In this document: positions 51,999 to 60,663 of the stretch, piece after piece
Layout: each line of letters starts with the position of its first letter
Position numbering within the stretch: position 1 is the stretch's first letter
From: Hyphomicrobiales bacterium
Lineage (GTDB): Bacteria > Pseudomonadota > Alphaproteobacteria > Rhizobiales > Rhizobiaceae
Length of the DNA stretch: 64,000 nucleotides
Direction of reading: 5' to 3'
Assembly (NCBI GenBank): GCA_900465915.1
Contig: UBKJ01000029.1
Span: 65,573 to 129,572, forward strand
Translations under genes and position numbers: made by a program
The notes under the pieces: generated by a model
Told to the model about the DNA's origin: nothing
Databases searched by the model: none
Seen by the model: only the letters and a program-made list of their open reading frames with translations

Positions 51999-54353
51999 TC
52001 AGCCCTTCGCCGCGCGCAGCCGTTCGATGGCCATCAGCACGCGCTCGGGCGTGGCGGGCGCGTCGAGGCGCGGGCAGATCCTGTGATCGGCCACGCTGGC
52101 GACGGCGTCGGAAAGCGCGTAGAGCACCGACATGCCGTGCGGCAACGGCGGCTCGCCCACCGCCTTGGAGCGGTGGATGGTCGGCTCGTAGGCCTCGGAC
52201 CAGTCGGTCAGCGCCACGTTGAAGATTTTGGGCCGGTCGGAGGCGAGCGGGATCTTGTAGGTGGACGGCGCGTGGGTGCGCAGCCGGCCCTTATCGTCCC
52301 ATACCAGTTCCTCCGTGGTGAGCCAGCCCATTCCCTGCACGAAGCCGCCTTCCACCTGTCCGATATCGATGGCGCGGTTGAGCGAGCGGCCGGTGTCGTG
52401 CAGGATATCGGCGCGCTCGACCACATATTCGCCGGTCAGCGTATCCACCGACACTTCCGAGCAGGCCGCGCCATAGGCGTAGTAATAGAAGGCGTGGCCG
52501 CGGCCCTTGGCGCGGTCCCAGTGGATTTTCGGCGTCTTGTAATGGCCCGCCGCCGACAATTGCACGCGGCCGATATAGGCCTGCCTGACCAGCTCGTCGA
52601 AGGATATTTCCTGATTGCCGATGCGCACCCGGTTGGGCAGGAAGACGACCTGATCCTCCGGCACCTGATGCTGCTCGGCGGCGAAGCGGATCAGGCGCTT
52701 CCTGATCTGCCGCGCCGCGTCCTGCGCCGCCATGCCGTTCAAATCCGCGCCGGACGAGGCGGCGGTGGGGGCGGTGTTGGGCACCTTGCCGGTGGTGGTG
52801 GCGGTGATCTTCACCCGGTGGAGGTCGATCTGGAACTCCTCGGCCACCACCTGCGCCACCTTGAGATGCAGCCCCTGCCCCATCTCGGTGCCGCCATGGT
52901 TCATATGCACCGAGCCGTCGGCATAGACATGCACCAGCGCGCCGGCCTGGTTGGATTCGGTCTTGGTGAAGGAGATGCCGAATTTCACCGGCGTCAGCGC
53001 CATGCCGCGCTTGATGAAGCGGCTTTTGGCGTTGAAGGCGCGGATCGCCTCGCGGCGCGCGGCGTAGTCCGCGCTTTCCTCCAGCTCGGCGACGATGCGC
53101 TGGATGATGCAGTCCTCGACCTTCTGGTGATAGGGCGTGACGTTGCGCGCGCCGATCGCCTCCATCGGATCGTAGAAATTGAGTTTTCGGATTTCGAGCG
53201 GGTCCTTGCCCACCGCGAAGGCCACTTCCTCGATGACGCGCTCGGCGCCCACCATGCCCTGCGGCCCGCCGAAGCCGCGAAAGGCCGTGTTGGAGACGGT
53301 GTTGGTATGGAGCGGCGCGGATTGCGCGTGGACGTTGGGATAGAAGTAAGCGTTGTCGCAATGGAACAGCGCGCGGTCGCCGACCGGGCCGGACAGGTCG
53401 GCCGAATAGCCGGCGTTGAGCGCGAACAGGAAGTCGACGCCGAGAATGCGCCCCTCCGCGTCGAAGCCTACCTCGTAATCGACGCCGAAGCCGTGGCGCT
53501 TGCCGGTCGAGGTCATGTCCTCGTCGCGGTCGAGGCGGATTTTCACCGCGCGCCGATGCTTCTTGGCGGCGATGGCGGCGATGGCGGCCCACTGGTTGGC
53601 CTGCGTCTCCTTGCCGCCGAAGCCGCCGCCCATGCGGCGCACCTCCACCGTCACCGAATGGCTCGGCGCGCCGAGCGCGTGCGAAACCAGATGCTGCGTC
53701 TCGCTCGGCCCCTGCGTGGAGCAATAGACCGTCACGTCCTCGTCCTCGCCGGGCACGGCGAGCGAGATCTGGCCTTCGAGATAGAAATGGTCCTGCCCGC
53801 CGATGTTCATATGGCCCTTGACGCGGCGCGGCGCGGCGTCGATGGCGGCGCGGGCGTCGCCGCGCGTCAGGATCAGCGGCGTGGTGACCAGCCGGTCGGC
53901 TCGTCCGTCGAGCGCGTCGATGGACCAGACGCCGGGCGTCTCCTCGTAGTCGACCTTGGCGAGGCGGGCGGCGCGGCGGGCCTGGTCGCGCGTCTTCGCC
54001 AGCACGGCGAACAGCACCTGCCCGTGGAACTCGATATTTTCCACCGCGAAGATCGGATCGTCATGCATGCCGGAGGGCGAAACGTCGTTCTCGCCCGGCA
54101 CGTCCTTGTGGGTCAACACGTCGACCACGCCGGGCGCCTTGCGCACCGCGTCGAGGTCCATCGCCCGGATGCGGCCATGGCCGATAGCGGAATAGCCGAG
54201 GCCGACATGCAGCGTGCCCTCCGGCTCCGGCATGTCGTCGATATAGACGGCGGTTCCCGTCACGTGCTTGCGGGCGGAATCGTGCGGCTGGTCGGTGGCG
54301 ACGCCGCCGCTGATGCGGGCGGCCTTGCTGATGGGGGCGGAATGCTTGTTCAT
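51999..54353 (-). CDS. xdhB: Xanthine dehydrogenase molybdopterin-binding subunit
   Basis: Large catalytic subunit that hydroxylates hypoxanthine and xanthine to urate. The 784 residues show the molybdopterin contacts RRMGGGFGGKETQANQWA, the FRGFGGPQG loop, and near the C-terminus the catalytic Glu in KAVGEPPLPHGMS. ATAASSGADLNGMAAQDAA-like TAPTAASSGADLNG is also typical. AGGAGG lies before the ATG. It is the middle gene of xdhA-xdhB-xdhC: 10 bp after xdhA and 5 bp before xdhC. Confidence 0.96.
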   Translation of the reverse strand: MNKHSAPISKAARISGGVATDQPHDSARKHVTGTAVYIDDMPEPEGTLHVGLGYSAIGHGRIRAMDLDAVRKAPGVVDVLTHKDVPGENDVSPSGMHDDPIFAVENIEFHGQVLFAVLAKTRDQARRAARLAKVDYEETPGVWSIDALDGRADRLVTTPLILTRGDARAAIDAAPRRVKGHMNIGGQDHFYLEGQISLAVPGEDEDVTVYCSTQGPSETQHLVSHALGAPSHSVTVEVRRMGGGFGGKETQANQWAAIAAIAAKKHRRAVKIRLDRDEDMTSTGKRHGFGVDYEVGFDAEGRILGVDFLFALNAGYSADLSGPVGDRALFHCDNAYFYPNVHAQSAPLHTNTVSNTAFRGFGGPQGMVGAERVIEEVAFAVGKDPLEIRKLNFYDPMEAIGARNVTPYHQKVEDCIIQRIVAELEESADYAARREAIRAFNAKSRFIKRGMALTPVKFGISFTKTESNQAGALVHVYADGSVHMNHGGTEMGQGLHLKVAQVVAEEFQIDLHRVKITATTTGKVPNTAPTAASSGADLNGMAAQDAARQIRKRLIRFAAEQHQVPEDQVVFLPNRVRIGNQEISFDELVRQAYIGRVQLSAAGHYKTPKIHWDRAKGRGHAFYYYAYGAACSEVSVDTLTGEYVVERADILHDTGRSLNRAIDIGQVEGGFVQGMGWLTTEELVWDDKGRLRTHAPSTYKIPLASDRPKIFNVALTDWSEAYEPTIHRSKAVGEPPLPHGMSVLYALSDAVASVADHRICPRLDAPATPERVLMAIERLRAAKG

Positions 54354-54363
54354 GGCTTCCTCC

Positions 54364-55836
54364 TCACGCCACGCGCGGGGCGCGCAGGCGCTCCTCACAG
54401 CCTTGCGTCTCGGCGAAGAACCGGCGCAGCAGGTTGCGCGCCACCATGAGGCGGTAATCGGCGCTGGCGCGCATGTCGGTGAGCGGCGCGTAATCCTGCG
54501 CGTAAGCGGCGAGCGCCGCCTCCACAGCGGCTTCCGTCCATGGACGTCCGGTGAGCGCGGCCTCCACGGCGCCGGCGCGCTTGGGCGTCGCCGCCATGCC
54601 GCCATAGGCGATGCGGATCGAGGCGACATTGCCGGCCGCGTCGAGCGTCAGATGGAACGCGCCGAGCGCGGCGGTGATGTCCTCCTCGCGGCGCTTCGAC
54701 ACCTTGTAGACGGCGAAATGGCTGTCCGCCGCCGGGACCGGCACATGCACGGCCTCGACGAATTCGCCGGGCTGGCGATCCTGCCTGCCATAGGCGATGA
54801 AGAAATCCTGCAAGGGAATGGTGCGGCGCACAGCCCCTTTGCGCAACGTCAAAGTCGCGCCCAGCGCGATCAGCGGCGGCGGCGTGTCGCCGATGGGCGA
54901 GCCGTTGGCGATGTTGCCGCCGATGGTGCCCATGTTGCGCACCTGCTCGCCGCCGATGCGGTCGATCAGCCCGCCCAGCGCCGGAATGCGCGACGCGAGA
55001 TGCGCGAAGGCCTCGGTATAGGTGACGCCCGCGCCGATGGTGACGACGCCGTCCTCCTCTCGGATCGAGCGCAGTTCCTCCAGGTGGCCGATGAAGACGG
55101 CCGGGGAAATGTCGCGCATCATCTTCGTGACCCACAGGCCCACATCGGTGGAGCCGGCGACGATGGTGGCCTTGGGCTCGGCTTCGAGAATAGCGGCGAA
55201 ATCGTCGAGATCGGCGGGGACGATCAGGCGGTTTTTCCCTTCGCCCATCTCCACCCGCGCGCCGTCGCGCAGCGCCTCGAGCTCGGCCAGAACCGCGGCG
55301 CGCTCGGCCGCCAGCACGTCGGCGCCGGCCTCGCCGTAATCGGAGATGGCGCGGGCGGCGCGCATGATCGCCTCATAGCCGGTGCAGCGGCAGAGATTGC
55401 CCTGCAGCGCCTTTTCGATCGCCGCGTCCGAGGGCTTCGGATCGCGCATCCACAATCCGTAGAGCGACATGACGAAGCCCGGCGTGCAGAAGCCGCATTG
55501 CGAGCCGTGGCAGTCGACCATCGCCTTCTGCACCGGATGCAGGCCGCCGTCGGCCCCGCGCAGATGCTCGATCGTCACCACATGGCAGGCGTCGAGCGAG
55601 CCGACGAAGCGGATGCAGGCGTTGACGCTTTCATAGACCAGTCGTCCGCCGGACAGCTTGCCGACTAGCACCGTGCAGGCCCCGCAATCGCCCTCGCCGC
55701 AGCCTTCCTTGGTTCCGCGCAGCCGGGCGGAAAGGCGCAGATAGTCCAGCAGCGTCGCGTCCGGCGCGACGCGGTCAAGCTCGACCCGCTCGCCGTTGAG
55801 CAGGAAACGGATGCTGTTTCTGATGGAGAGTCCCAT
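54364..55836 (-). CDS. xdhA: Xanthine dehydrogenase small subunit (2Fe-2S and FAD)
   Basis: Electron-transfer subunit of 490 residues. The first domain holds a plant-type 2Fe-2S cluster (Cys46, Cys51, Cys54 in KEGCGEGDCGACTV); the second has QCGFCTPGFVMS and LQGNLCRCTGYEAI. The FAD domain follows from about residue 190, with IVAGSTDVGLWVTK and NMGTIGGNIANGSPIGDTPP. I start at 55836 (MGLSIRNSIRFLLNG); the longer frame adds 46 residues without family match. Divergent from the allantoinase fusion gene. Confidence 0.95.
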   Translation of the reverse strand: MGLSIRNSIRFLLNGERVELDRVAPDATLLDYLRLSARLRGTKEGCGEGDCGACTVLVGKLSGGRLVYESVNACIRFVGSLDACHVVTIEHLRGADGGLHPVQKAMVDCHGSQCGFCTPGFVMSLYGLWMRDPKPSDAAIEKALQGNLCRCTGYEAIMRAARAISDYGEAGADVLAAERAAVLAELEALRDGARVEMGEGKNRLIVPADLDDFAAILEAEPKATIVAGSTDVGLWVTKMMRDISPAVFIGHLEELRSIREEDGVVTIGAGVTYTEAFAHLASRIPALGGLIDRIGGEQVRNMGTIGGNIANGSPIGDTPPPLIALGATLTLRKGAVRRTIPLQDFFIAYGRQDRQPGEFVEAVHVPVPAADSHFAVYKVSKRREEDITAALGAFHLTLDAAGNVASIRIAYGGMAATPKRAGAVEAALTGRPWTEAAVEAALAAYAQDYAPLTDMRASADYRLMVARNLLRRFFAETQGCEERLRAPRVA

Positions 55837-56061
55837 TCGACCGCGTCTCCCTGATGCGCCGCGCCCCGGCCCGGCTCTGGCGGCGGGTTGGCCCGAAGCG
55901 CATGATATCCCTATTATGCAGTATTTAGCGCCGCCGCGCAGGAGAGAAGAACGATATCGTTGGATGTCTTTCAAAATTTTAGGGGGGAATCGCCCGCATT
56001 AATATTTATTATCATCGGGAAAAACCGCCCAACGAGGCCCAAACGAGGGAAGAGATCCACG

Positions 56062-57489
56062 ATGCATTATCCGCGCAATCTCGTCGGTTACGGCCGCGAC
56101 ACGCCCGATCCGCGCTGGCCGGGCGGCGCCAACATCGCCGTGCAGTTCGTCGTCAATTACGAGGAAGGCGGCGAATGCTGCGTGCTCGACGGCGACCCGG
56201 CCTCCGAATGCCTGCTGTCGGAAATCGTCGGCGCGCAGGCCTGGAAGGGCCAGCGCAACCTCAATATGGAATCGATCTACGAATATGGCGCGCGGTCGGG
56301 CTTCTGGCGGCTGTGGCGCGCCTTCACGCGGCGCGGCATGCCGGTGACGGTCTATGGCGTGACGCAGGCCATGGCGCGCAACCCGGAAGCCGTCGCCGCC
56401 ATGCAGGAAGCCGACTGGGAGATCGCCAGCCACGGCCTGCGCTGGTGGGAATATAAGGACGTGCCGGAGGAAATCGAGCGCGAGCACATCCGCGAGGCGG
56501 TGCGGCTGCACACCGAGATCACCGGCGCGCGCCCGCTCGGCATCTATCAGGGCAAGCCGTCCGACAACACGCTGAAGCTGGTGATGGAGGAAGGCGGCTT
56601 TCTCTACTCGGCCGATTCCTACGCCGACGAGCTGCCCTATTGGGTGCAGGGGCCGAAAGGGCCGCACCTGATCGTGCCCTATACGCTCGACGCCAACGAC
56701 ATGCGCTTCGCCACGCCGCAGGGTTTTAATTCGGGCGACCAGTTCTTCACCTATCTGAAGGACAGTTTCGACGTGCTCTATCGCGAGGGGGCGGAGGGTG
56801 CGCCGAAGATGATGTCCATCGGCCTGCATTGCCGCCTCGTCGGGCGGCCGGGGCGCGCGGCGGCGCTGGAGCGGTTCCTCGATTACGTGCAAAGCCACGA
56901 CAAGGTGTGGGTGGCGAAGCGCATCGACATCGCCCGCCACTGGCACGAGCATCACAAGCCGAAGACGGCGGAGGTGGTTCCCTCCACGGCGTCCAAGGCG
57001 GATTTCGTCGCGCGCTATGGCGGCGTGTTCGAGCATTCGCCCTGGGTGGCCGAGCGCGCCTATGAGGCGGGCCTCGGCGAGGCGCAGGACAGCGCCTCCG
57101 GCCTGCATGCGGCGCTGGTCAAGGCGTTCCGCGCCGGCTCGGACGCGGAGCGGCTAGCCGTGCTGCGCGCCCACCCGGACCTCGCCGGAAAGCTCGCGGT
57201 GGCCAAGCGGCTGACGCCGGAATCGACCGCCGAGCAGGCCTCCGCCGGGCTCGACGCGCTGACGGATGCGGAAAAGCAGGCCTTCACCGAGCTGAACGAC
57301 GCCTATACGAAAAAGTTCGGCTTTCCCTTCATCGTCGCCGTGAAGGGGCGCGGCAAGCAGGAAATCCTCGACGCCTTCAAGCGCCGTCTTTCCAACGACC
57401 GCGACGCGGAGCTGGCGACGGCCTCGGCGCAGGTCGAACGCATCGCGCTTCTGCGTCTGAAAGACCTTCTTCCCGAATCGCTCTTCTAG
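56062..57489 (+). CDS. puuE: Fused allantoinase PuuE / OHCU decarboxylase
   Basis: Two-domain enzyme of 475 residues. Residues 1 to about 300 are the PuuE allantoinase, a polysaccharide-deacetylase-fold hydrolase without metal-bridging carbamate (MHYPRNLVGYGRDTPDPRWP, WEIASHGLRWWEYKDV). Residues about 313-475 are the 2-oxo-4-hydroxy-4-carboxy-5-ureidoimidazoline decarboxylase (UraD) domain with AHPDLAGKLA (His371), and FTELNDAYTKKFGFPFIVAV. Together they remove the urate oxidation product and open the ring to allantoate. HIU hydrolase, which acts between, is not in the window. ATG at 56062 behind GGGAAGAGA. Confidence 0.95.
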   Translation: MHYPRNLVGYGRDTPDPRWPGGANIAVQFVVNYEEGGECCVLDGDPASECLLSEIVGAQAWKGQRNLNMESIYEYGARSGFWRLWRAFTRRGMPVTVYGVTQAMARNPEAVAAMQEADWEIASHGLRWWEYKDVPEEIEREHIREAVRLHTEITGARPLGIYQGKPSDNTLKLVMEEGGFLYSADSYADELPYWVQGPKGPHLIVPYTLDANDMRFATPQGFNSGDQFFTYLKDSFDVLYREGAEGAPKMMSIGLHCRLVGRPGRAAALERFLDYVQSHDKVWVAKRIDIARHWHEHHKPKTAEVVPSTASKADFVARYGGVFEHSPWVAERAYEAGLGEAQDSASGLHAALVKAFRAGSDAERLAVLRAHPDLAGKLAVAKRLTPESTAEQASAGLDALTDAEKQAFTELNDAYTKKFGFPFIVAVKGRGKQEILDAFKRRLSNDRDAELATASAQVERIALLRLKDLLPESLF

Positions 57490-57580
57490 AGCGGTCCCGT
57501 TTCCACGGAACCGCTCCATCTCTTTGTTTTGTCGCATTATCCTACGCAAAACCGCTACGCACTTTTGCTGGAAACGCTTT
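57490..57580. repeat. Two-part palindromic mosaic element between puuE and the aminohydrolase gene
   Basis: First palindrome 57490-57515 (AGCGGTCCCG...CGGAACCGCT), directly after the stop codon. Second part 57534-57580 (GCATTATCC ... AAACGCTTTC) holds the family A core in reverse orientation (CAAAACCGCTACGCACTTTT). Two palindromes side by side with a T-rich middle is the design of the intergenic mosaic elements described in rhizobia. It fills the whole gap to the next ribosome site. Confidence 0.7.
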
Positions 57581-57596
57581 CTTGATTGGACCCATC

Positions 57597-58418
57597 ATGA
57601 GCCGGACTTATTACGCGCCTACGGGCGGCCTGCCGCCGCAGACCCAGCTTCTCACCGACCGCGCCATGTTCACCGAAGCCTATGCGGTGATCCCGAAAGG
57701 CACGTTCAGCGACATCGTGACCAGCTTCCTGCCCTTCTGGGACAAGACGCGGCTGTGGGTGATCGCCCGCCCGCTGTCGGGCTTCGCCGAGACTTTTTCG
57801 CAATATATCATGGAAGTGCAGCCGGGCGGCGGCAGCGACCGCGCCGAGCTGGACGACGGCGCGGAGGGCGTGCTGTTCGTGGTGGAAGGCGAAGTGGCGG
57901 TGACGGTGGCGGGCGAAAAGCGCGTGCTGACCGAGGGCGGCTACGCCTATCTGCCGCCGAAAAGCGGCTGGACCCTGCGTAACGAGGGCGCGGCCACGGC
58001 GCGCTTCCACTGGGTGCGCAAGGCCTATGACTATGTGGACGGGCTCGACGTTCCCGAGCCGCTGTTCCTCAACGAGAAGGACATCGCGCCGACGCCGATG
58101 CCCGACACCGACGGCGCATGGGCGACGACGCGCTTCGTCGATCCCAACGACCTGCGCCACGACATGCATGTGACGGTGGTGACCTTCGAGCCGGGCGGCG
58201 TGATCCCCTTCGCCGAGACGCATGTGATGGAGCACGGGCTCTATGTGCTGGAGGGCAAGGCGGTCTACCGGCTCAACCAGGACTGGGTCGAGGTGGAGGC
58301 CGGCGACTTCATGTGGCTGCGCGCCTTCTGCCCGCAAGCCTGCTACGCCGGCGGGCCGGGCAGGTTCCGCTACCTGCTCTACAAGGACGTCAACCGGCAT
58401 ATGAAGCTGTCGAGATAA
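57597..58418 (+). CDS. (S)-ureidoglycine aminohydrolase (bicupin)
   Basis: Mn-dependent enzyme that releases ammonia from ureidoglycine to give ureidoglycolate, downstream of allantoate. The 273 residues begin MSRTYYAPTGGLPPQTQLLT and form two cupin domains, with IMEVQPGGGSDRAELDDGAE and GVLFVVEGEVAVTVAG in the first and VTFEPGGVIPFAETHVMEHG and LYVLEGKAVYRLNQDWVEVE in the second, where the metal-binding His/Glu residues lie. The ATG at 57597 is preferred to a TTG 15 bp upstream. Followed by a strong terminator. Confidence 0.9.
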   Translation: MSRTYYAPTGGLPPQTQLLTDRAMFTEAYAVIPKGTFSDIVTSFLPFWDKTRLWVIARPLSGFAETFSQYIMEVQPGGGSDRAELDDGAEGVLFVVEGEVAVTVAGEKRVLTEGGYAYLPPKSGWTLRNEGAATARFHWVRKAYDYVDGLDVPEPLFLNEKDIAPTPMPDTDGAWATTRFVDPNDLRHDMHVTVVTFEPGGVIPFAETHVMEHGLYVLEGKAVYRLNQDWVEVEAGDFMWLRAFCPQACYAGGPGRFRYLLYKDVNRHMKLSR

Positions 58419-58422
58419 TGTT

Positions 58423-58448
58423 GGAAGGCCGGGTTCGCCCGGCCTTCC
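58423..58448 (+). terminator. Rho-independent terminator after the ureidoglycine aminohydrolase gene
   Basis: Perfect 11-bp stem (GGAAGGCCGGG at 58423-58433 with its complement at 58438-58448) and a UUCG-type tetraloop, followed by TTATATTT. It closes the plus-strand purine genes. Confidence 0.92.
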
Positions 58449-58572
58449 TTATATTTCAACTATATCGTAATAAAGATCGGCGTTGAACCAGCCGCCAGGA
58501 TGTGCTTCCTTATTTCCGTTGCGCATTCTTGCCTTTCATTTGAATAAAACCTTTATTCGGAAAGACTATATT

Positions 58573-59094
58573 ATGAAAAACCATCTTGCGATCGGCGGCG
58601 CTTTGGCGCTCGCCGCTTTTTCCGCCATGCCCGCCTTCGCCGCCGCGCTGCCGGGCGGCGCCACCACCTTGCAGGAGACCTATCAGGACTGGACCGTTTC
58701 CTGTCAGGCGCAGAAAGACGGCACGGCCTGCGTCATGCGGCAGGACCAGAAAAGCGCCCAGACCGGCCAGCGCGTGCTGACGGCCGAATTGCGCAGCGTC
58801 GGCGGCGGCAGGGTGGAGGGCGTCATCCTGACGCCGTTCGGCCTCGACCTCGCCAAGGGGGCGAGCCTGAAGATCGACGAGGCGGCGGGGCCGAGCCTGA
58901 CCTATTCGACCTGCCTGCCGCAGGGCTGCCTGGCGCCGGTCAGCTTCGACGCCAAACAGGCGGCGGCGCTGAAAGCGGGAAGCAGCCTCGGCCTGACCGC
59001 CGTGGCGCTGAGCCCCAGCCAGGCGGTGGCGTTCAAGATCTCGCTGAAAGGTTTCGGCGCGGCGCTCGACCGCATGGCGGCGCTGACGAAATAG
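58573..59094 (+). CDS. Invasion-associated locus B (IalB) family protein
   Basis: Exported protein of 173 residues of the IalB family, linked to host-cell entry in Bartonella but widespread in free-living alphaproteobacteria with unknown role. Signal peptide 1-27 ([20 protein letters not shown]). Mature part has the family start [20 protein letters not shown] and two Cys pairs (SC...[13 protein letters not shown]) likely to form disulfides. The ATG at 58573 is preferred over a frame 90 bp longer. Convergent with the MATE gene, 4 bp apart. Confidence 0.88.
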   Translation: MKNHLAIGGALALAAFSAMPAFAAALPGGATTLQETYQDWTVSCQAQKDGTACVMRQDQKSAQTGQRVLTAELRSVGGGRVEGVILTPFGLDLAKGASLKIDEAAGPSLTYSTCLPQGCLAPVSFDAKQAAALKAGSSLGLTAVALSPSQAVAFKISLKGFGAALDRMAALTK

Positions 59095-59098
59095 GCCG

Positions 59099-60511
59099 TC
59101 AGGCGCGCGCCGCGGCGGCGCGCGCCAGGTAGCGCCGCCAGCGGATGGTCATCAGCACCGCCACCATGCCGAGCCCGGCCGCGAGCCCGAGCCAGACGCC
59201 GACGCCGCCGAGGCCGAAATAGAAGGCGAGCAGCGCCCCCACCGGCAGGCCGACGCCCCAATAGCCGAACAGGGCCAGCAGCATGGGCACGCGCGTGTCG
59301 CGCAGGCCGCGCAGCATGCCGGAGCCGACCGTCTGCGCGCCGTCGACGATCTGGAACAGGGCCGCGAGCGCCAGAAAGGTGGTGGCCAGCGCCACGACGG
59401 GGCCGTTGGCGGGATCGTTCAGGTCGAGGAAGACGCCGATGAAGACGCGCGGGATGAGGATCATCAACAGCGCCATGATCGCCATGAAGCCGACGCCGAG
59501 CGCATAGGCGCTCCAGCCGGCATAGGCGATGGCCTTGCCGTCGCCGGCGCCGTAGGCGCGGCCGACGCGCACCGTCGCCACCTGGCCGAAGCCGAGCGGC
59601 ACCATGAAGCTGAGCGAGCCGATCTGGATCGCCACCGCATGCGCCGCCATGGCGGTGGGGCCGATGCGGCCCATCATGAGGACGGCGGCGTAGAAGATCG
59701 AGGTCTCGAAGACGAAGGTCAGCGCCATGGGCAGGCCGATGCGCCACAATTCGATCAGGCGCGGCCAGTCGGGCCGCCAGAAGCGGCCGAACAGCCGGTA
59801 GCGGCGGAAGCGGCGATGGCGCAGCGTCACCGCGACGAGGCCCAGGAACATCATGACGCTCGACGCCGTGGTGGCCATGCCGGCGCCGTGCAGGCCCATG
59901 GGCGGAAAGCCGAAATGGCCGAAGATCAGCGTCCAGCCGGCCAGCGCGTTGAAGCCGATGGCGAGCCCCGCCACCAGAAGCGTCCACATCGGCCGCTCCA
60001 TCGCGGCGAAGAAGGAGCGCAGCACGATATAGAACAGATAGGGCAGCAGCGCCCATTGCAGCGTATGCATCAGCACCGCGGCGCGGGCGGCCATTTCGGG
60101 CCGCTGGCCGAGGAAGATATAGACGCTCTCCGCGTGCCACAGCACGAACCAGACCGGGATGACGATCATGACGGCGGCCCAGAAACCCTGCCGCACGGTG
60201 CGGCGCACGTCGCGCACGGAATGGCGGTTGCGGCCGAGCGTGATGGCGATCATCGGCATCACCGCCGAGACCAGCCCCATCGAGAAGATCATCAGCGTGT
60301 GGTAGAAGCTGGTGGCCAAGAGCGCCGAGGCGAGCGTGTCCGGCCCGAGCCGGCCGATGAGGATCACGTCGGTGGCGGTGAGGGCTGCCTGCGACAGGTT
60401 GGTGAGGATCAGCGGCCAGCCGAGCTTCAGCGCCGCGGCCATCTCCCGCCGCAGCCGCCGCGCGCCGCTTTCATGGGCCGCATGAAAGCCCGCGCCGAAA
60501 TTTCCGTCCAC
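59099..60511 (-). CDS. MATE family efflux transporter
   Basis: Twelve-helix Na+- or H+-driven multidrug exporter of the NorM type, 470 residues. KLGWPLILTNLSQAALTATD near residue 29-48 and [20 protein letters not shown] are the usual beginning; FNALAGWTLIFGHFGFPPMG and GLHGAGMATTASSVMMF mark helices 5-6. AVAIQIGSLSFMVPLGFGQV and MLRGLRDTRVPMLLALFGYW are in the second half. Substrate not evident. Directly abuts the ialB-like gene tail to tail. Confidence 0.92.
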   Translation of the reverse strand: MDGNFGAGFHAAHESGARRLRREMAAALKLGWPLILTNLSQAALTATDVILIGRLGPDTLASALLATSFYHTLMIFSMGLVSAVMPMIAITLGRNRHSVRDVRRTVRQGFWAAVMIVIPVWFVLWHAESVYIFLGQRPEMAARAAVLMHTLQWALLPYLFYIVLRSFFAAMERPMWTLLVAGLAIGFNALAGWTLIFGHFGFPPMGLHGAGMATTASSVMMFLGLVAVTLRHRRFRRYRLFGRFWRPDWPRLIELWRIGLPMALTFVFETSIFYAAVLMMGRIGPTAMAAHAVAIQIGSLSFMVPLGFGQVATVRVGRAYGAGDGKAIAYAGWSAYALGVGFMAIMALLMILIPRVFIGVFLDLNDPANGPVVALATTFLALAALFQIVDGAQTVGSGMLRGLRDTRVPMLLALFGYWGVGLPVGALLAFYFGLGGVGVWLGLAAGLGMVAVLMTIRWRRYLARAAAARA

Positions 60512-60616
60512 AATGCGCTCCTATGGAAAGCGCGTTCTCCCTTTCGGCCCGCGCAGGCGGATGGATAGCAGATTTGACCAAACAATCAACAAAGCGCCCA
60601 AAAAGAAGGCGACATG

Positions 60617-60643
60617 AAAAGCCCCGCGCGAGGCGGGGCTTTT
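60617..60643. terminator. Terminator after the carboxynorspermidine dehydrogenase gene
   Basis: A 7-bp GC stem (GCCCCGC at 60621-60627 with GCGGGGC at 60633-60639) extended by AAAA/TTTT pairs to 60617-60643. On the minus strand it lies 20 bp past the stop at 60664. Confidence 0.88.
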
Positions 60644-60663
60644 CGTCGGCCGTTTCGGCTCGA

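Noticed and set aside
57534..57580. Reading the element before the aminohydrolase gene as a transcription terminator
   Set aside because: The T-rich part is between, not after, the stems, and the same core appears in other spacers and inside a gene. It is better explained as a dispersed repeat.
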